Part shown: piece by piece, positions 32,835 through 42,920 of the stretch
How positions within the stretch are numbered: the stretch's first letter is position 1
Layout of the letters: every line of letters begins with the position of its first letter
Source of the DNA: JAXMAR01 sp046350295
Lineage (GTDB): Bacteria; Planctomycetota; Planctomycetia; Gemmatales; Gemmataceae
NCBI GenBank assembly: GCA_046350295.1
Contig: JAXMAR010000004.1
Location: forward strand, 186,001 to 250,000
Length of the DNA stretch: 64,000 bases
Direction: 5' to 3'
The notes under the pieces: model-generated
The model's input: only the letters and a program-made list of their open reading frames with translations
What the model was told of the DNA's origin: nothing
The model's database searches: none
Program-made: the position numbers and the translations under genes

Positions 32835-34336
32835 GCCTGCGCCTGCGCGACCACACGTTCCTGGGCATGACGCAGAGCCTCTGCCCCGAGTGCCTCGCCC
32901 TCGTGCCGGCGAAGATCATCACGCGCCAGGGCCGGGTCTACTTCCGCAAGCGTTGCCCGACGCATGGCGAGCGCGAGGACTTCATCTGCTCCGACGTCAA
33001 GCAATACGACCGCATGGAGTACAGCCTCGAAGGCAAGGTCCCCGAGGAGTTCGGCGTCGAACCGGAGCGCGGCTGCCCTTACGATTGCGGACTCTGCACC
33101 GAGCATGAACAGCACACGTGCGTCGGCCTGGTCGAGATCACATCCGCGTGCAACCTGAAATGCCCCATGTGTTACGCGTCGAGCGGGCCGGGCGGGAAGC
33201 ATCTGACGTTCGAGGAATGCCGCCGCTCCATCGACCGCCTGGTGCAGGTCGAAGGCCGGCCCGAGGTGCTCCAGCTCTCCGGCGGCGAGCCGACGATCCA
33301 TCCGGAGTTCCAGCGCATCCTGGAATACGGTTGCGCCCAGCCGATCGACGTGGTGATGATCAACACCAACGGCCTGCGCTTCGCCCACGATCCGGAGTTC
33401 GCGGCGGGGCTCGCTCGCTTCCGCCATCGCCTGGAGGTCTACTTCCAGTTCGACGGCTTTCGCGACGGCATCACGCAGGCGTTGCGCGGGGAACCTCTGG
33501 CCGACGTCAAGCTGCGGGCGCTCGACGCGCTGGGCCGGCACGGCATCCGCACGACGCTGGTGACGACGGTGCAGTCCGGCGTCAATGAGGACGAGCTGGG
33601 CGCCATCGTCCGCTTCGGGCTCGAGCGGCCCTGGGTCACCGGCGTCAGCTTTCAGCCGGCGACCTATTCGGGCCGGCATGTGCTGCCGGAGGATCTGGAG
33701 AGGCGTGTAACGTTCCCGGATGTGGTGAAGGCGATCGCGGCACAGACGGACGGCATGTTCCGCGCGGACGACTTCATGCCGTTGCCCTGCGCCCATCCGA
33801 ACTGCCACAGCCTGACCTACGCTTACCGCTCCGGCGGGACGGTCACCCCACTGTCTCGCTTCATCGACGCGCGCAACCATCTGGACATCCTCGCCAACGG
33901 TATCACCTTCACGCGGCCGCGCGCCCGCCAGCTTATCGAGCAATACCTGGGAAAGCTCGGCTGCTGTGCCGGTGGCGGTTGCGGCCCGGACGGAGCGGAA
34001 GGCGGACCGCTGACGCTGAACGGCTCGAACGGCGTTTCCCATGGCCAATCGCAGGCGAAAGGTGAGGAAGCGGCCGCCACTGATTTTTTCAGCCGCGCCT
34101 TGGCGGAGCGTCTAGCGCCGTCCGACGTGTTCCGCATCACGATCACGTCGTTCCTGGACGCGTACAACTTTGACGTCCGCCGCCTGATGAAATGCTGCAT
34201 CCACCACGTGCTGCCTAGCGGCCATGTCATCCCCTTCTGCGCTTACAACGTTCTTTATCGCGAGGGACACGTGCCGCTACCGCGGTTGGCGCGAACGCAA
34301 ATGCCGGCGCGTCGCATGTCGTTGGAGCAAGTGTGA
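32831..34336 (+). CDS. Radical SAM protein of the MJ0619/tetraether-synthase-like family
   Basis: The 501-residue enzyme has an N-terminal Cys-rich region (QSLCPECLALVPAKI, RKRCPTHGERED), then GCPYDCGLCTEHEQHTC, and the radical SAM cluster motif CNLKCPMC (C107, C111, C114), followed by LQLSGGEPTIHPEF. It ends with CCIHHVLPSGHVIPFCAYN. The combination of CPYDCGLCxEHxxHTC before the cluster and the C-terminal CCIH/FCAYN segment matches archaeal MJ0619 and the tetraether synthase Tes, which join lipid chains by C-C bond formation; related proteins exist in bacteria. I infer lipid modification here, not proven. It is coupled by ATGA to the gene before and lies 28 bases before an Lgt-like gene. 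Confidence 0.85.
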   Translation: MSLRLRDHTFLGMTQSLCPECLALVPAKIITRQGRVYFRKRCPTHGEREDFICSDVKQYDRMEYSLEGKVPEEFGVEPERGCPYDCGLCTEHEQHTCVGLVEITSACNLKCPMCYASSGPGGKHLTFEECRRSIDRLVQVEGRPEVLQLSGGEPTIHPEFQRILEYGCAQPIDVVMINTNGLRFAHDPEFAAGLARFRHRLEVYFQFDGFRDGITQALRGEPLADVKLRALDALGRHGIRTTLVTTVQSGVNEDELGAIVRFGLERPWVTGVSFQPATYSGRHVLPEDLERRVTFPDVVKAIAAQTDGMFRADDFMPLPCAHPNCHSLTYAYRSGGTVTPLSRFIDARNHLDILANGITFTRPRARQLIEQYLGKLGCCAGGGCGPDGAEGGPLTLNGSNGVSHGQSQAKGEEAAATDFFSRALAERLAPSDVFRITITSFLDAYNFDVRRLMKCCIHHVLPSGHVIPFCAYNVLYREGHVPLPRLARTQMPARRMSLEQV

Positions 34337-34364
34337 CTTTTCAGCTGCCGCAATCGGACGAGCG

Positions 34365-35081
34365 ATGAACTGGACCTATCCGCTGTTGATGAGCGCCGCT
34401 GTCACGACCGGTCTTCTGGTCAGCCGGCTCACGCCGCGTCCGGCCGGGCTCAGCGCCCGGCAGCGCCTCGCCATCGGCCTGGGGGCCTTCTGCGGCGGCA
34501 TGCTGGCGGCGAAGCTCCCGTTTGTCCTGCTCGACTGGGAAGGCTTTCTTTCGGGCGCCGCGTGGTTCGATAGCGGCAAGACGCTGGTGCTCGGCCTGGT
34601 TGGGGGCTACTTCGGCGTCGAGGCGACCAAGTGGGCCCTCAACATCCGCGTCCGCACCGGCGACAGCTTCGCCGCGCCGGTCGCGGCCGCCGTCGCCGTG
34701 GGCCGGCTGGCCTGTTTCAGCGCCGGTTGCTGCCATGGCGTGGCGACCAGTCTACCTTGGGGCGTCGATTTCGGCGACGGCGTCTGCCGCCATCCGACGC
34801 AGCTCTACGAGGCGGCGTTTCACCTGACGTGCGCGGCGATCCTGCTGCAGATGCAGGCGCGCGGCGTGTGCCGGGGCCAGCTCGTCAAGCTTTACATCAT
34901 CGCTTACCTCACCTATCGCTTCCTCACGGAATACGTGCGCCCGGAGCCGGAGCTGTGGCTCGGCTGGACGGCGTATCAATGGGGATCGCTCGTTTTGATC
35001 CCTGTTTTTGCCCTGCTCTGGTGGCGCGACGCTCGGTCGCTGAGACGTGAGGCGCCCGCCGCGCTGCTGGCACGCGCGTGA
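34365..35081 (+). CDS. Lgt-like prolipoprotein diacylglyceryl transferase homologue
   Basis: The 238-residue membrane protein has the Lgt pattern: several helices, VGRLACFSAGCCHGVATSLP then WGVDFGDG and CRHPTQLYEAAFHL, and a C-terminal YRFLTEYVRPEPELWLGWT. Lgt transfers diacylglycerol from phosphatidylglycerol to the Cys of prolipoproteins. This homologue is shorter than standard Lgt, and its Lgt signature is more divergent than the housekeeping enzyme, so it may be a specialised paralogue acting on another lipid donor or acceptor. It directly follows the radical SAM gene, with which it probably forms a functional unit. Confidence 0.78.
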   Translation: MNWTYPLLMSAAVTTGLLVSRLTPRPAGLSARQRLAIGLGAFCGGMLAAKLPFVLLDWEGFLSGAAWFDSGKTLVLGLVGGYFGVEATKWALNIRVRTGDSFAAPVAAAVAVGRLACFSAGCCHGVATSLPWGVDFGDGVCRHPTQLYEAAFHLTCAAILLQMQARGVCRGQLVKLYIIAYLTYRFLTEYVRPEPELWLGWTAYQWGSLVLIPVFALLWWRDARSLRREAPAALLARA

Positions 35082-35128
35082 ACCGCCGACAGTCGCAGGT
35101 GAAGACGAAAGAAACGCGAAAGAACGAT

Positions 35129-37045
35129 ATGAAACATCTCCTGCCGTTGGTGGTCCTCGCCTCCCTCCTGGCGCCCGTGGCGAGTCGCGGCCAGGCGCCG
35201 CTGCGGCTCCACCCGGAAAACCCGCGCTACCTCCTGTTCCGCGGCAGGCCGACATACCTGCTCACCAGCGGCGAGCACTATGGCGCGGTCCTCAACGGCG
35301 AATTCGACTACATTCCTTACCTCGACGAGCTAAAGGCGCGCGGCTTCAATCAGACGCGCACCTTCGCCGGGACCTATTTCGAGCCACCCGGCGCTTTTGG
35401 CATCAACGACAACACGCTGGGACCGGCCGCTGACAAGTACGTCTCCCCCTGGCCCCTCGTCAAGGAGGGCAAGGGCAGGCGCTACGACCTTTCCAGCTTC
35501 AATCCGGCGTATTTCAAGCGCTTGCACGACTTTGTCGTCCAGGCCGGCAAGCGCGGCGTCGTCGTCGAACTGACGCTGTTTTGCACCTTCTACGAGGAGA
35601 AGTTCTGGTCGATCAACCCGATGCACGCCGCCAACAACATGAATGACGTGGAGCGCGTGGGCCACAAGGACGTTTTCACCGTCAGGAACAAGAAGCTGCT
35701 CGCCTTGCAGGAGAAGTTTGTCCGGGCCGTCGTGGACCGGCTCAAGGACTGCGACAACCTCTACTATGAAGTGTGCAACGAACCCTACTTCGCCGGCGTC
35801 ACGCCGGAGTGGCAGCATCATATCATCGAGACGCTGGTCGACGCCGAGGCGAAGCTGCCGCATCGTCATCTGATCGCGCAAAACATCGCCAACAAGTCGG
35901 CCAAGGTGGAGAGGCCGAACCCGCACGTCTCGATCTTCAATTTTCACTATGCGACGCCCCCCGACGTGGTGGCGCTCAATGCGGGCCTCAAGAAGCCGAT
36001 CGGTGACGACGAGACCGGGTTTCGCGGGCCCGGCGACTTCGCCTATCGCAGCGAAGCGTGGGAGTTTTTGCTGGCGGGCGGCGCCAGCTACAGCAACCTC
36101 GACTATTCGTTCTCGTGCAAGCATCCCGCCGGGTCCGGGAAGGTCGGCAAGTCGCCGGGCGGCGGCGGGCCGAGCCTGCGCTCGCAGTTGCAAATCCTGC
36201 GCGAATTCCTCGACGAGATCGACTTGGTCCACATGACGCCCGCTCCCGAACTGGTCAAGGCGGCGGACCCGAAGACCGTGGTGCGCTGCCTGGCGGCGCC
36301 GGGAGACGTTTATGCCATCTATGTCAAGGGAGGGTCGAGGGCGAAGCTGGCGTTGAAGACACCCAAGGGCCCGGGCTTCGAGGCGGAATGGGTCGACACG
36401 CGCACCGGCGCGATCCGGCGTCGGGAAGCCGTGTCCCATTCGACGGGCCTCTGGGAGCTGACAGCGCCGGAATTCACGGAGGACATCGCCCTGCGCGTGG
36501 TCGTCGAAAAGCGCGCCCGGCAAAAGCACATCCCGATCGTCATCCAGACCGACCTGGGAGACATCGAGGTCGAGCTGAACGGCGTCGCCGCCCCGCGCAC
36601 GACCGCCAACTTCCTGAGGTACGTTGACGGCAAGTTCTACGACGGCGGCCGTTTTCACCGGACGGTGACGCCGAAGAACCAGCCTGACAGCAAGGTCAAG
36701 ATCGAAGTGATCCAGGCCGGGATCGACCCGAAACGCGAGCCCGAGGAGTATCCGCCCCTGCGCCTGGAGCGAACGAAAGACACCGGCCTGACGCACAAGG
36801 ACGGCGCCATCTCCATGGCGCGCGACGGCCCCGACACGGCTACGTCCGACTTCTTCATCTGCGTCGGCGCTCAGCCGGAGCTGGACTTCGGCGGCAAGCG
36901 CAACCCCGACGGCCAGGGCTTCGCGGCGTTTGGGACCGTGGTCAAGGGGATGGAGATCGTCCGCAAGATCCAATCGGCGCCCGCGGAAGGACAGACGTTG
37001 ACGCCGGCGGTGAAGATTCGGCGCATTGTCCGCAAGGGGCTCTAG
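35129..37045 (+). CDS. Secreted glycoside-hydrolase-like protein fused to a cyclophilin domain
   Basis: The 638-residue protein has a signal peptide (HLLPLVVLASLLAPVASRGQA). A glycosidase-like (beta/alpha)8 domain at about 25-340 contains RTFAGTYFEPPGAFG, YYEVCNEPYFAGV (an NEP acid/base motif as in GH5-type enzymes) and KKPIGDDETGF. A putative collagen-binding-type beta domain lies at about 360-465, and from 470 there is a complete cyclophilin-type peptidyl-prolyl isomerase: VIQTDLGDIEVELN, APRTTANFLRYVDGKFYDGG, FHRTV, SMARDGPDTATSDFFICVG and GFAAFGTVVKGMEIV. The start ATG 35129 begins the signal peptide; a GTG further upstream overlaps the Lgt-like gene. A glycosidase-cyclophilin fusion is not standard. 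Confidence 0.82.
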   Translation: MKHLLPLVVLASLLAPVASRGQAPLRLHPENPRYLLFRGRPTYLLTSGEHYGAVLNGEFDYIPYLDELKARGFNQTRTFAGTYFEPPGAFGINDNTLGPAADKYVSPWPLVKEGKGRRYDLSSFNPAYFKRLHDFVVQAGKRGVVVELTLFCTFYEEKFWSINPMHAANNMNDVERVGHKDVFTVRNKKLLALQEKFVRAVVDRLKDCDNLYYEVCNEPYFAGVTPEWQHHIIETLVDAEAKLPHRHLIAQNIANKSAKVERPNPHVSIFNFHYATPPDVVALNAGLKKPIGDDETGFRGPGDFAYRSEAWEFLLAGGASYSNLDYSFSCKHPAGSGKVGKSPGGGGPSLRSQLQILREFLDEIDLVHMTPAPELVKAADPKTVVRCLAAPGDVYAIYVKGGSRAKLALKTPKGPGFEAEWVDTRTGAIRRREAVSHSTGLWELTAPEFTEDIALRVVVEKRARQKHIPIVIQTDLGDIEVELNGVAAPRTTANFLRYVDGKFYDGGRFHRTVTPKNQPDSKVKIEVIQAGIDPKREPEEYPPLRLERTKDTGLTHKDGAISMARDGPDTATSDFFICVGAQPELDFGGKRNPDGQGFAAFGTVVKGMEIVRKIQSAPAEGQTLTPAVKIRRIVRKGL

Positions 37046-37064
37046 AAGGGTCGCGAGCCGCCCG

Positions 37065-37898
37065 TCATTTCTTCGCCGTGACGCCGCTCATCGGATAGGC
37101 GCTGACCGTGTCCCACGCGATACGTTGCAAGAGGTCGCGCAGCTCCTCACCGATGGCGGCGTCCTTGACGCTCAGACCGACCGGGCTGCGGCCGGTGATG
37201 CACGCGTAGTTGCAATAGGCGACGAGGGCCTGGATCGGGGCCTTGCCGTGGCCGATGGCGTCGGTGAAGAGGTCGGACTGCTTGGCGATGCCGGGCGCCT
37301 TGCCGTCGGCGACGAGGACGCGGAGCCTCACCACGGCGTCGCCGGCCGGCACGATGAAAACGGCGTCGCGGCCGGCCTTCTTGTTGAGCGCCTTGACCTG
37401 GGCCTCCATCGCGCCGCGCCATTTCGCATGGTCCGCCCGGAGCTTATCGACGTCGAGCTTCGCGGCGTCGCGCTCGGCGTTGTCCTTGACGCGCTTGTCG
37501 AGATAGTCGAACGGGATCCACGACTGCTGCACCAGAAAACGCATCTTCGCATTGTGCTCGAGTCCAAGCGCGACGAAGCGGTCCACGCCTTCGTCCGGAA
37601 TCAGGAGGTGGGGCGCCATGGTGAAGACGTCCACGTCCCCCTTGGCCAGCGCCTTGCGCGCCGCGTTGTCCCCTTTGTCCTTGTCCCAGTGCTGGATGAC
37701 GCGCGAGCCGCCGATCCCCTGGGTCCCCGCAAGCTGGTACTCCTGGAGGCCGGCCGCCTTCACCGCCGCGGCTACCCGGCCGGGCACGAACATGTGAAAG
37801 CTGTGGCCCGTGTAGAAGACGCGCAATGGCGGCTCCTGGGCTGCACACGGCAGGACGCCAAGAAACAGAAAGGCCGAAGCGAGCGCTCGACGGAACAT
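37065..37898 (-). CDS. Secreted SGNH-hydrolase-like protein
   Basis: The 277-residue protein has a signal peptide (RRALASAFLFLGVLPCAAQ), then RVFYTGHSFHMFVPGRVA, a position equivalent to the GDS/GNS block of SGNH esterases but with Gly-His-Ser. GGSRVIQHW and VDVFTMAPHLL follow, and a late segment KQSDLFTDAIGHGKAPIQA supplies the Asp/His pair. The fold call is by pattern and is moderate. A GAGGGAG site precedes ATG 37898. It is convergent with the cyclophilin fusion and reads alone. Confidence 0.65.
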   Translation of the reverse strand: MFRRALASAFLFLGVLPCAAQEPPLRVFYTGHSFHMFVPGRVAAAVKAAGLQEYQLAGTQGIGGSRVIQHWDKDKGDNAARKALAKGDVDVFTMAPHLLIPDEGVDRFVALGLEHNAKMRFLVQQSWIPFDYLDKRVKDNAERDAAKLDVDKLRADHAKWRGAMEAQVKALNKKAGRDAVFIVPAGDAVVRLRVLVADGKAPGIAKQSDLFTDAIGHGKAPIQALVAYCNYACITGRSPVGLSVKDAAIGEELRDLLQRIAWDTVSAYPMSGVTAKK

Positions 37899-37967
37899 CG
37901 TGGAACTCCCTCGTTACCAAACGCCGTGGACATGACGCACACCGGCCCTAACCTCGCTCCGCAATCA

Positions 37968-39224
37968 TCATTTTCTGGACTTCACGTCCGCCTTCTTCAG
38001 CGTCTTCAGCGGCCCGAGGGCGAGCACCGTCGGCTTCTCCAGCGAATACTTCTCGAGCACCTGGTCGATCTTCTTCGTTGTCACCGCCTCGAACGCCTTC
38101 AGCTCGTCGTCCATGCTGCGGTACTTCTTGAGATAAGTCCACGACATGCCGAGCGCCTGCATCCGCCCCATGGGCCGCTCGCTGGCGCGGACGATGCGCG
38201 ACAGCACCTTGCTCTTGGCCTGGGCCAGTTCCTCCTCGCTGACGCCGTCGTGCTGCGTTTGGCGAAAGACGCCCTGGATGATGCCGAGCACTTTCTGGGC
38301 GTTCTTGGGCTCGCAGGTGTAGGAGGTGAAGAACGTGCCCGTGCCGTCGTAGTCGTGGAAGCCGACGTCGGCGGAGTCGGCGAGGCCGCGGTCGACGACG
38401 GACCAGTAGAGGCGGCTGCCGGAGTCGTCGCCGAGGATCATGGCGAGGACGTCGGCGGCGTGCCGGAGCGGCGAGCTGGCCGAGGGCGCCGGCGAGATCA
38501 TGAAGACGTGCTCCTGGTTGACCTTTTTCTTGGGCACGACCTCGAAAGCGGCGCTGCCAGGCAGCTCGCGGCGGTTGCCGCGCGGCGCGGCGCCCCTGGG
38601 CCAACCGCCGCAGTGCTTCTCGATGAGGGCGACCGCCGCTTCCCAGTCGAAATTGCCGGCCAGCGCGACGGTGATATTCGGCGCGACGTAGCGGCGGTCG
38701 AAGTACGCCTGCATCTGGTCGCGAGTAAGCTCGGTGATGCTGTGGTTCGTGCCGAGGACGCTGCGGCCCAGCGGATGGCCGGCGAAGTAGGCCTTCTTGG
38801 CCAGCTCGTAGGCGCACCACATCGGCTGGTCCTCGTACATGCCGATCTCTTCGAGGATGACCTTCTTCTCCATGTTGAAGTCCTCGCCGCGCAGGGCGGG
38901 GCGGAGGATATCGGAGAGGAGGTCGACCGCCCGCGGCAAGTACTCGGGCAGGACGGCGGCGTAGAAGACGGTGTTCTCCTCGCTGGTGAAGGCGTTGTAC
39001 ATGGCCCCGATCGAGTCGAACTCGATGTTGACGTCGAGATAGTTTCGGCGCTGGGTCCCCTTGAAGACCATGTGCTCGAGGAAATGCGAGACGCCCCAGA
39101 CGTCCTCGCTCTCGTCGCGCGAGCCGGTCTTGACGAAGAAGCCGACCGCGACCGACTGAGCCGCGGGGATGACTTCGCCTATGATGGTGAGGCCGTTGGG
39201 GAGGGTATTGTGATGGAAGATCAT
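37968..39224 (-). CDS. M16 family zinc metallopeptidase
   Basis: The 418-residue protein has the inverted zinc motif HFLEH (H47, E50, H51) in VSHFLEHMVFKGTQRR, a downstream glutamate in AFTSEENTVFYAAVL, and the usual two half-domains of M16 peptidases (EIGMYEDQPMWCAYELA, LGDDSGSRLYWSVVDRGLA). M16 enzymes such as the processing peptidase-like YmxG or PqqL degrade or process peptides. ATG 39224 is at the conserved N-terminus (FHHNTLPNGLTIIGE); an earlier ATG would add nine residues. No leader peptide is visible, so a cytosolic location is likely. Confidence 0.93.
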   Translation of the reverse strand: MIFHHNTLPNGLTIIGEVIPAAQSVAVGFFVKTGSRDESEDVWGVSHFLEHMVFKGTQRRNYLDVNIEFDSIGAMYNAFTSEENTVFYAAVLPEYLPRAVDLLSDILRPALRGEDFNMEKKVILEEIGMYEDQPMWCAYELAKKAYFAGHPLGRSVLGTNHSITELTRDQMQAYFDRRYVAPNITVALAGNFDWEAAVALIEKHCGGWPRGAAPRGNRRELPGSAAFEVVPKKKVNQEHVFMISPAPSASSPLRHAADVLAMILGDDSGSRLYWSVVDRGLADSADVGFHDYDGTGTFFTSYTCEPKNAQKVLGIIQGVFRQTQHDGVSEEELAQAKSKVLSRIVRASERPMGRMQALGMSWTYLKKYRSMDDELKAFEAVTTKKIDQVLEKYSLEKPTVLALGPLKTLKKADVKSRK

Positions 39225-39296
39225 GGGATTCCTGGAAGCGGTGAGGTCCACTTGTTATCTCATCCCATTCTATTGCGTGCAGGCGCCAAGAACCTG

Positions 39297-39694
39297 TTAA
39301 CGAAGTCGCCTACGGGCTCGGATCACTATCTTCTCACCGGTCAGAGGATTTCTTCCCTCTCTCGTAAGCATTTCGAATTCGCCCTTGGAGAGAACGTCTA
39401 CCCCCTCGAGCCACATTTCGAAGAAATCGGCCAGGTTGTAATCCTGCGGGAAGATCGCATCATCCTCGTAGATGGAAATACGGGCGTTGAAGTCCATGCA
39501 ATCGGCGCAGGCGAAGATGTTGCAGCCGAATGTGTTGAAAGGAAGGAGGCCGTTTGGCCAGGCGCGGCCGCCAGCTGGATTTGGAAGCCGAGTGTGGCTT
39601 CAGCATTCTCGATAGCCTCCCTGGAAGTACGTGGGAATTCGACGGCGCCGGCTTTGCGCCGTATTCGCGACACGAGTTCGGTCAAGGATTCCAC
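39297..39694 (-). pseudogene. SMI1/KNR4-family protein remnant with internal deletion and frameshift
   Basis: The N-terminal frame (from 39694) encodes ESLTELVSRIRRKAGAVEFP and SREAIENAEATLGFQ, the opening of SMI1/KNR4 proteins. The C-terminal frame encodes WPNGLLPFNTFGCNIFACAD then CMDFNARI, and NLADFFEMWLEGVDVL, the family's closing half. They are joined out of frame near 39585, and the middle of the domain (roughly 60 residues in relatives) is missing. SMI1 proteins often serve as immunity proteins of toxin systems; no toxin gene is nearby. Reading frame at the 3' end is open to a stop at 39297. Confidence 0.65.
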
Positions 39695-39723
39695 CTTCGT
39701 ACTCCGGCTTTGGCGTCATATCC

Positions 39724-39755
39724 GCCCGGTTCTGCGAACCGGGGCTAAACGATTA
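39724..39755. repeat. Dispersed palindromic repeat, copy 3 (downstream of thrC)
   Basis: CCCGGTTCTGCGAACCGGGG is followed by CTAAACGATTA. Here the arms pair perfectly. The element begins two bases after the thrC stop codon (minus strand), matching its position after hslV. Confidence 0.65.
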
Positions 39756-39756
39756 C

Positions 39757-41151
<1,395 letters not shown>

Positions 41152-41333
41152 GGAATGCCCTCGTGGAATCAAGGGCAATTGTATGAGCGTCAGCGGCCTC
41201 GCAACCGGATGAGACGCGGCAAGCGCTCCCAGTCAGGCTCGGCTAGACGCAGCTCTTCGCAGGTCTTCGGTAGCTCTCGAAGTTGAGAGGCCGGCACGAT
41301 CCACCGCGAGCCAGAGTCGACCGTCCCTTCGGG

Positions 41334-41389
41334 GGCTTTGCTACGAAAAGGTGTCTGACCCAGGGTGAGACACCTTTCGTAGCAAAGCC
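41334..41389 (-). terminator. Long hairpin downstream of the Gfo/Idh/MocA gene
   Basis: Left arm 41334-41356 (GGCTTTGCTACGAAAAGGTG and TCT) pairs with right arm 41368-41389 apart from one bulged A, around an 11-base loop. It begins two bases after the stop of the minus-strand gene and lies between convergent-free ends of thrC and that gene, so it probably ends transcription. The long near-perfect stem could also be an insertion remnant. Confidence 0.6.
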
Positions 41390-41390
41390 G

Positions 41391-42584
41391 TCAGCGCCGG
41401 CACAGCGCGTGCTTCAGGCCGAGCCAGTGCCCCCCTTCCTTGCTCGACGCCACGCACTGCGTGATGAAGTTCATGCCGTCCACGCCGTCCGCGACGTTGG
41501 GGTACAGCGTTTCCTTGCCGTCGAACTTCTGTCCGGCGGCGCGCTTGATCATGTCGTCGTAGGCCGCGGTGTAGACGTTCGCGAACGCTTCGAGGAACGC
41601 TTCCGGGTGGCCGCTCGGGATGCGCGTGCTTGCCCCGGCGAGCTTGCCAAGGTACGGGCCGCCCGCCCGCGTGTACAGCTTGTGCGGCTGGCCGTTTTGC
41701 TTCACCCACATCTTGTTCGGCTCCTCCTGATGCCATTCGAGGGCCGCTTTCGTGCCGTCGACCTCGATCCAGATATCGTTCTCGCGGCCGTGGGAGATTT
41801 GCGAGGCGGTGACCGTGCCCAGGGCGCCGTTGCCGAAGCGGATCATGGCGGCGCCGTAGTCGTCGAGTTCGCGTCCTCCCTCGAACGTCTTGAGGACGCA
41901 GGAGATTTGCTCCGGGATGAGCCCGGTGATGAAGCGAGCGAGGTTGTAGGCGTGGGTGCCGATGTCGCCGAAGCAGCCGGCGGCGCCGGAACGTTTGGGG
42001 TCGGTGCGCCAGCTGGCTTGCTTCTGGGCGTCTTTTTCCAGGCGCGTGCGCAGCCAGCCCTGGATGTAGAAGGCGCGGATGGCGTTGATCTCGCCCAGTT
42101 CACCGGAGAGCGCCATCTCACGCGCCTGGCGCACGAGGGGGTAGCCCGTGTAGTTGTGGGTGACGCCGAAGACGACGCCGCTCCTGTCCACGACTTTCGC
42201 CAGCTCTTCCGCCTGTGCCAGGTCGAACGTCAACGGCTTGTCGCACATGACGTTGAAGCCCGCCTCGGCGAACGCCTTGGCGATCTCGAAGTGCGTGTGG
42301 TTCGGTGTCGCGACGGAAACGAAGTCGATGCGTTTCTCGGCCGGCAGCTTCTTTTCCGCTTCGATCATCTCCTTGACGGAGCCGTAGGCGCGATCGGGCG
42401 CGATGTCGTAGTCCGGAGCGGACGCCTTGGCCTTGGCGGGATCGGAGGAAAGGGCGCCGGCGACCAGCGCGGCGCGGTTGTCGAGGACGGCCGCGGTGGC
42501 ATGGACCCGGCCGATGAAGGCGCCCTGGCCGCCGCCGACGAGACCCATGCGCAGCTTGCGGTTGAGAGAGGCGTTGGTCGGCAT
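41391..42584 (-). CDS. Gfo/Idh/MocA family NAD(P)-dependent oxidoreductase
   Basis: The 397-residue protein has the Rossmann motif MGLVGGGQGAFIGRVHATAA, then VATPNHTHFEIAKAFAEAG and the MCDKPLT block with its catalytic Lys-Pro. The family C-terminal domain includes WLRTRLEKDAQKQASWRTD and GDIGTHAYNLARFITG. Members oxidise or isomerise sugars, inositols and related compounds; the specific substrate is not clear. ATG 42584 has GGAGATCC upstream. It reads alone on this strand. Confidence 0.93.
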   Translation of the reverse strand: MPTNASLNRKLRMGLVGGGQGAFIGRVHATAAVLDNRAALVAGALSSDPAKAKASAPDYDIAPDRAYGSVKEMIEAEKKLPAEKRIDFVSVATPNHTHFEIAKAFAEAGFNVMCDKPLTFDLAQAEELAKVVDRSGVVFGVTHNYTGYPLVRQAREMALSGELGEINAIRAFYIQGWLRTRLEKDAQKQASWRTDPKRSGAAGCFGDIGTHAYNLARFITGLIPEQISCVLKTFEGGRELDDYGAAMIRFGNGALGTVTASQISHGRENDIWIEVDGTKAALEWHQEEPNKMWVKQNGQPHKLYTRAGGPYLGKLAGASTRIPSGHPEAFLEAFANVYTAAYDDMIKRAAGQKFDGKETLYPNVADGVDGMNFITQCVASSKEGGHWLGLKHALCRR

Positions 42585-42754
42585 GATAGGATCTCCTGGA
42601 GCGTTTCTGGTGTGTGGCGACGATGATAAGAGCCGGCATGGCAAAAAGGAAGAGGCGCGGCAAAAAAGCGATGTGGCGTCGGCCGATCTTCTTGCGGGGC
42701 TGCTCCCGCTTGTCTAAGAATGCGGAAGGCAAGGAAGTGCTGTGTGATTTTTTG

Positions 42755-42912
42755 TCCGCATAGCCGACATCAACGCTGCGAGATCAACGCGTTGGTCCGG
42801 CGACAGGCGAAGCGCCTCCTGAAGGAGTTGCTCGGAAGATAACATTATCGCTTTGCCTCCACGCCTACTGAGTTCCTTGCATCCAAGCAGAATCGGAGGC
42901 GCCGAGAAACCG
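42755..42912 (-). pseudogene. Relic copy of the ParE-module antitoxin gene
   Basis: This stretch is about 95% identical to 45817-45990, which holds the first 36 codons of the intact antitoxin gene (45681-45926) and its upstream region, but lacks 16 bases present in the intact copy. The deletion breaks the reading frame and the 3' part is absent. The region 42585-42754 to its left has nothing I recognise. Confidence 0.85.
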
Positions 42913-42920
42913 CATCGGCC

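Noticed and set aside
42585..42754. A possible short gene with a basic product
   Set aside because: No start with a ribosome site, no family match, and it runs into the relic of a duplicated block.
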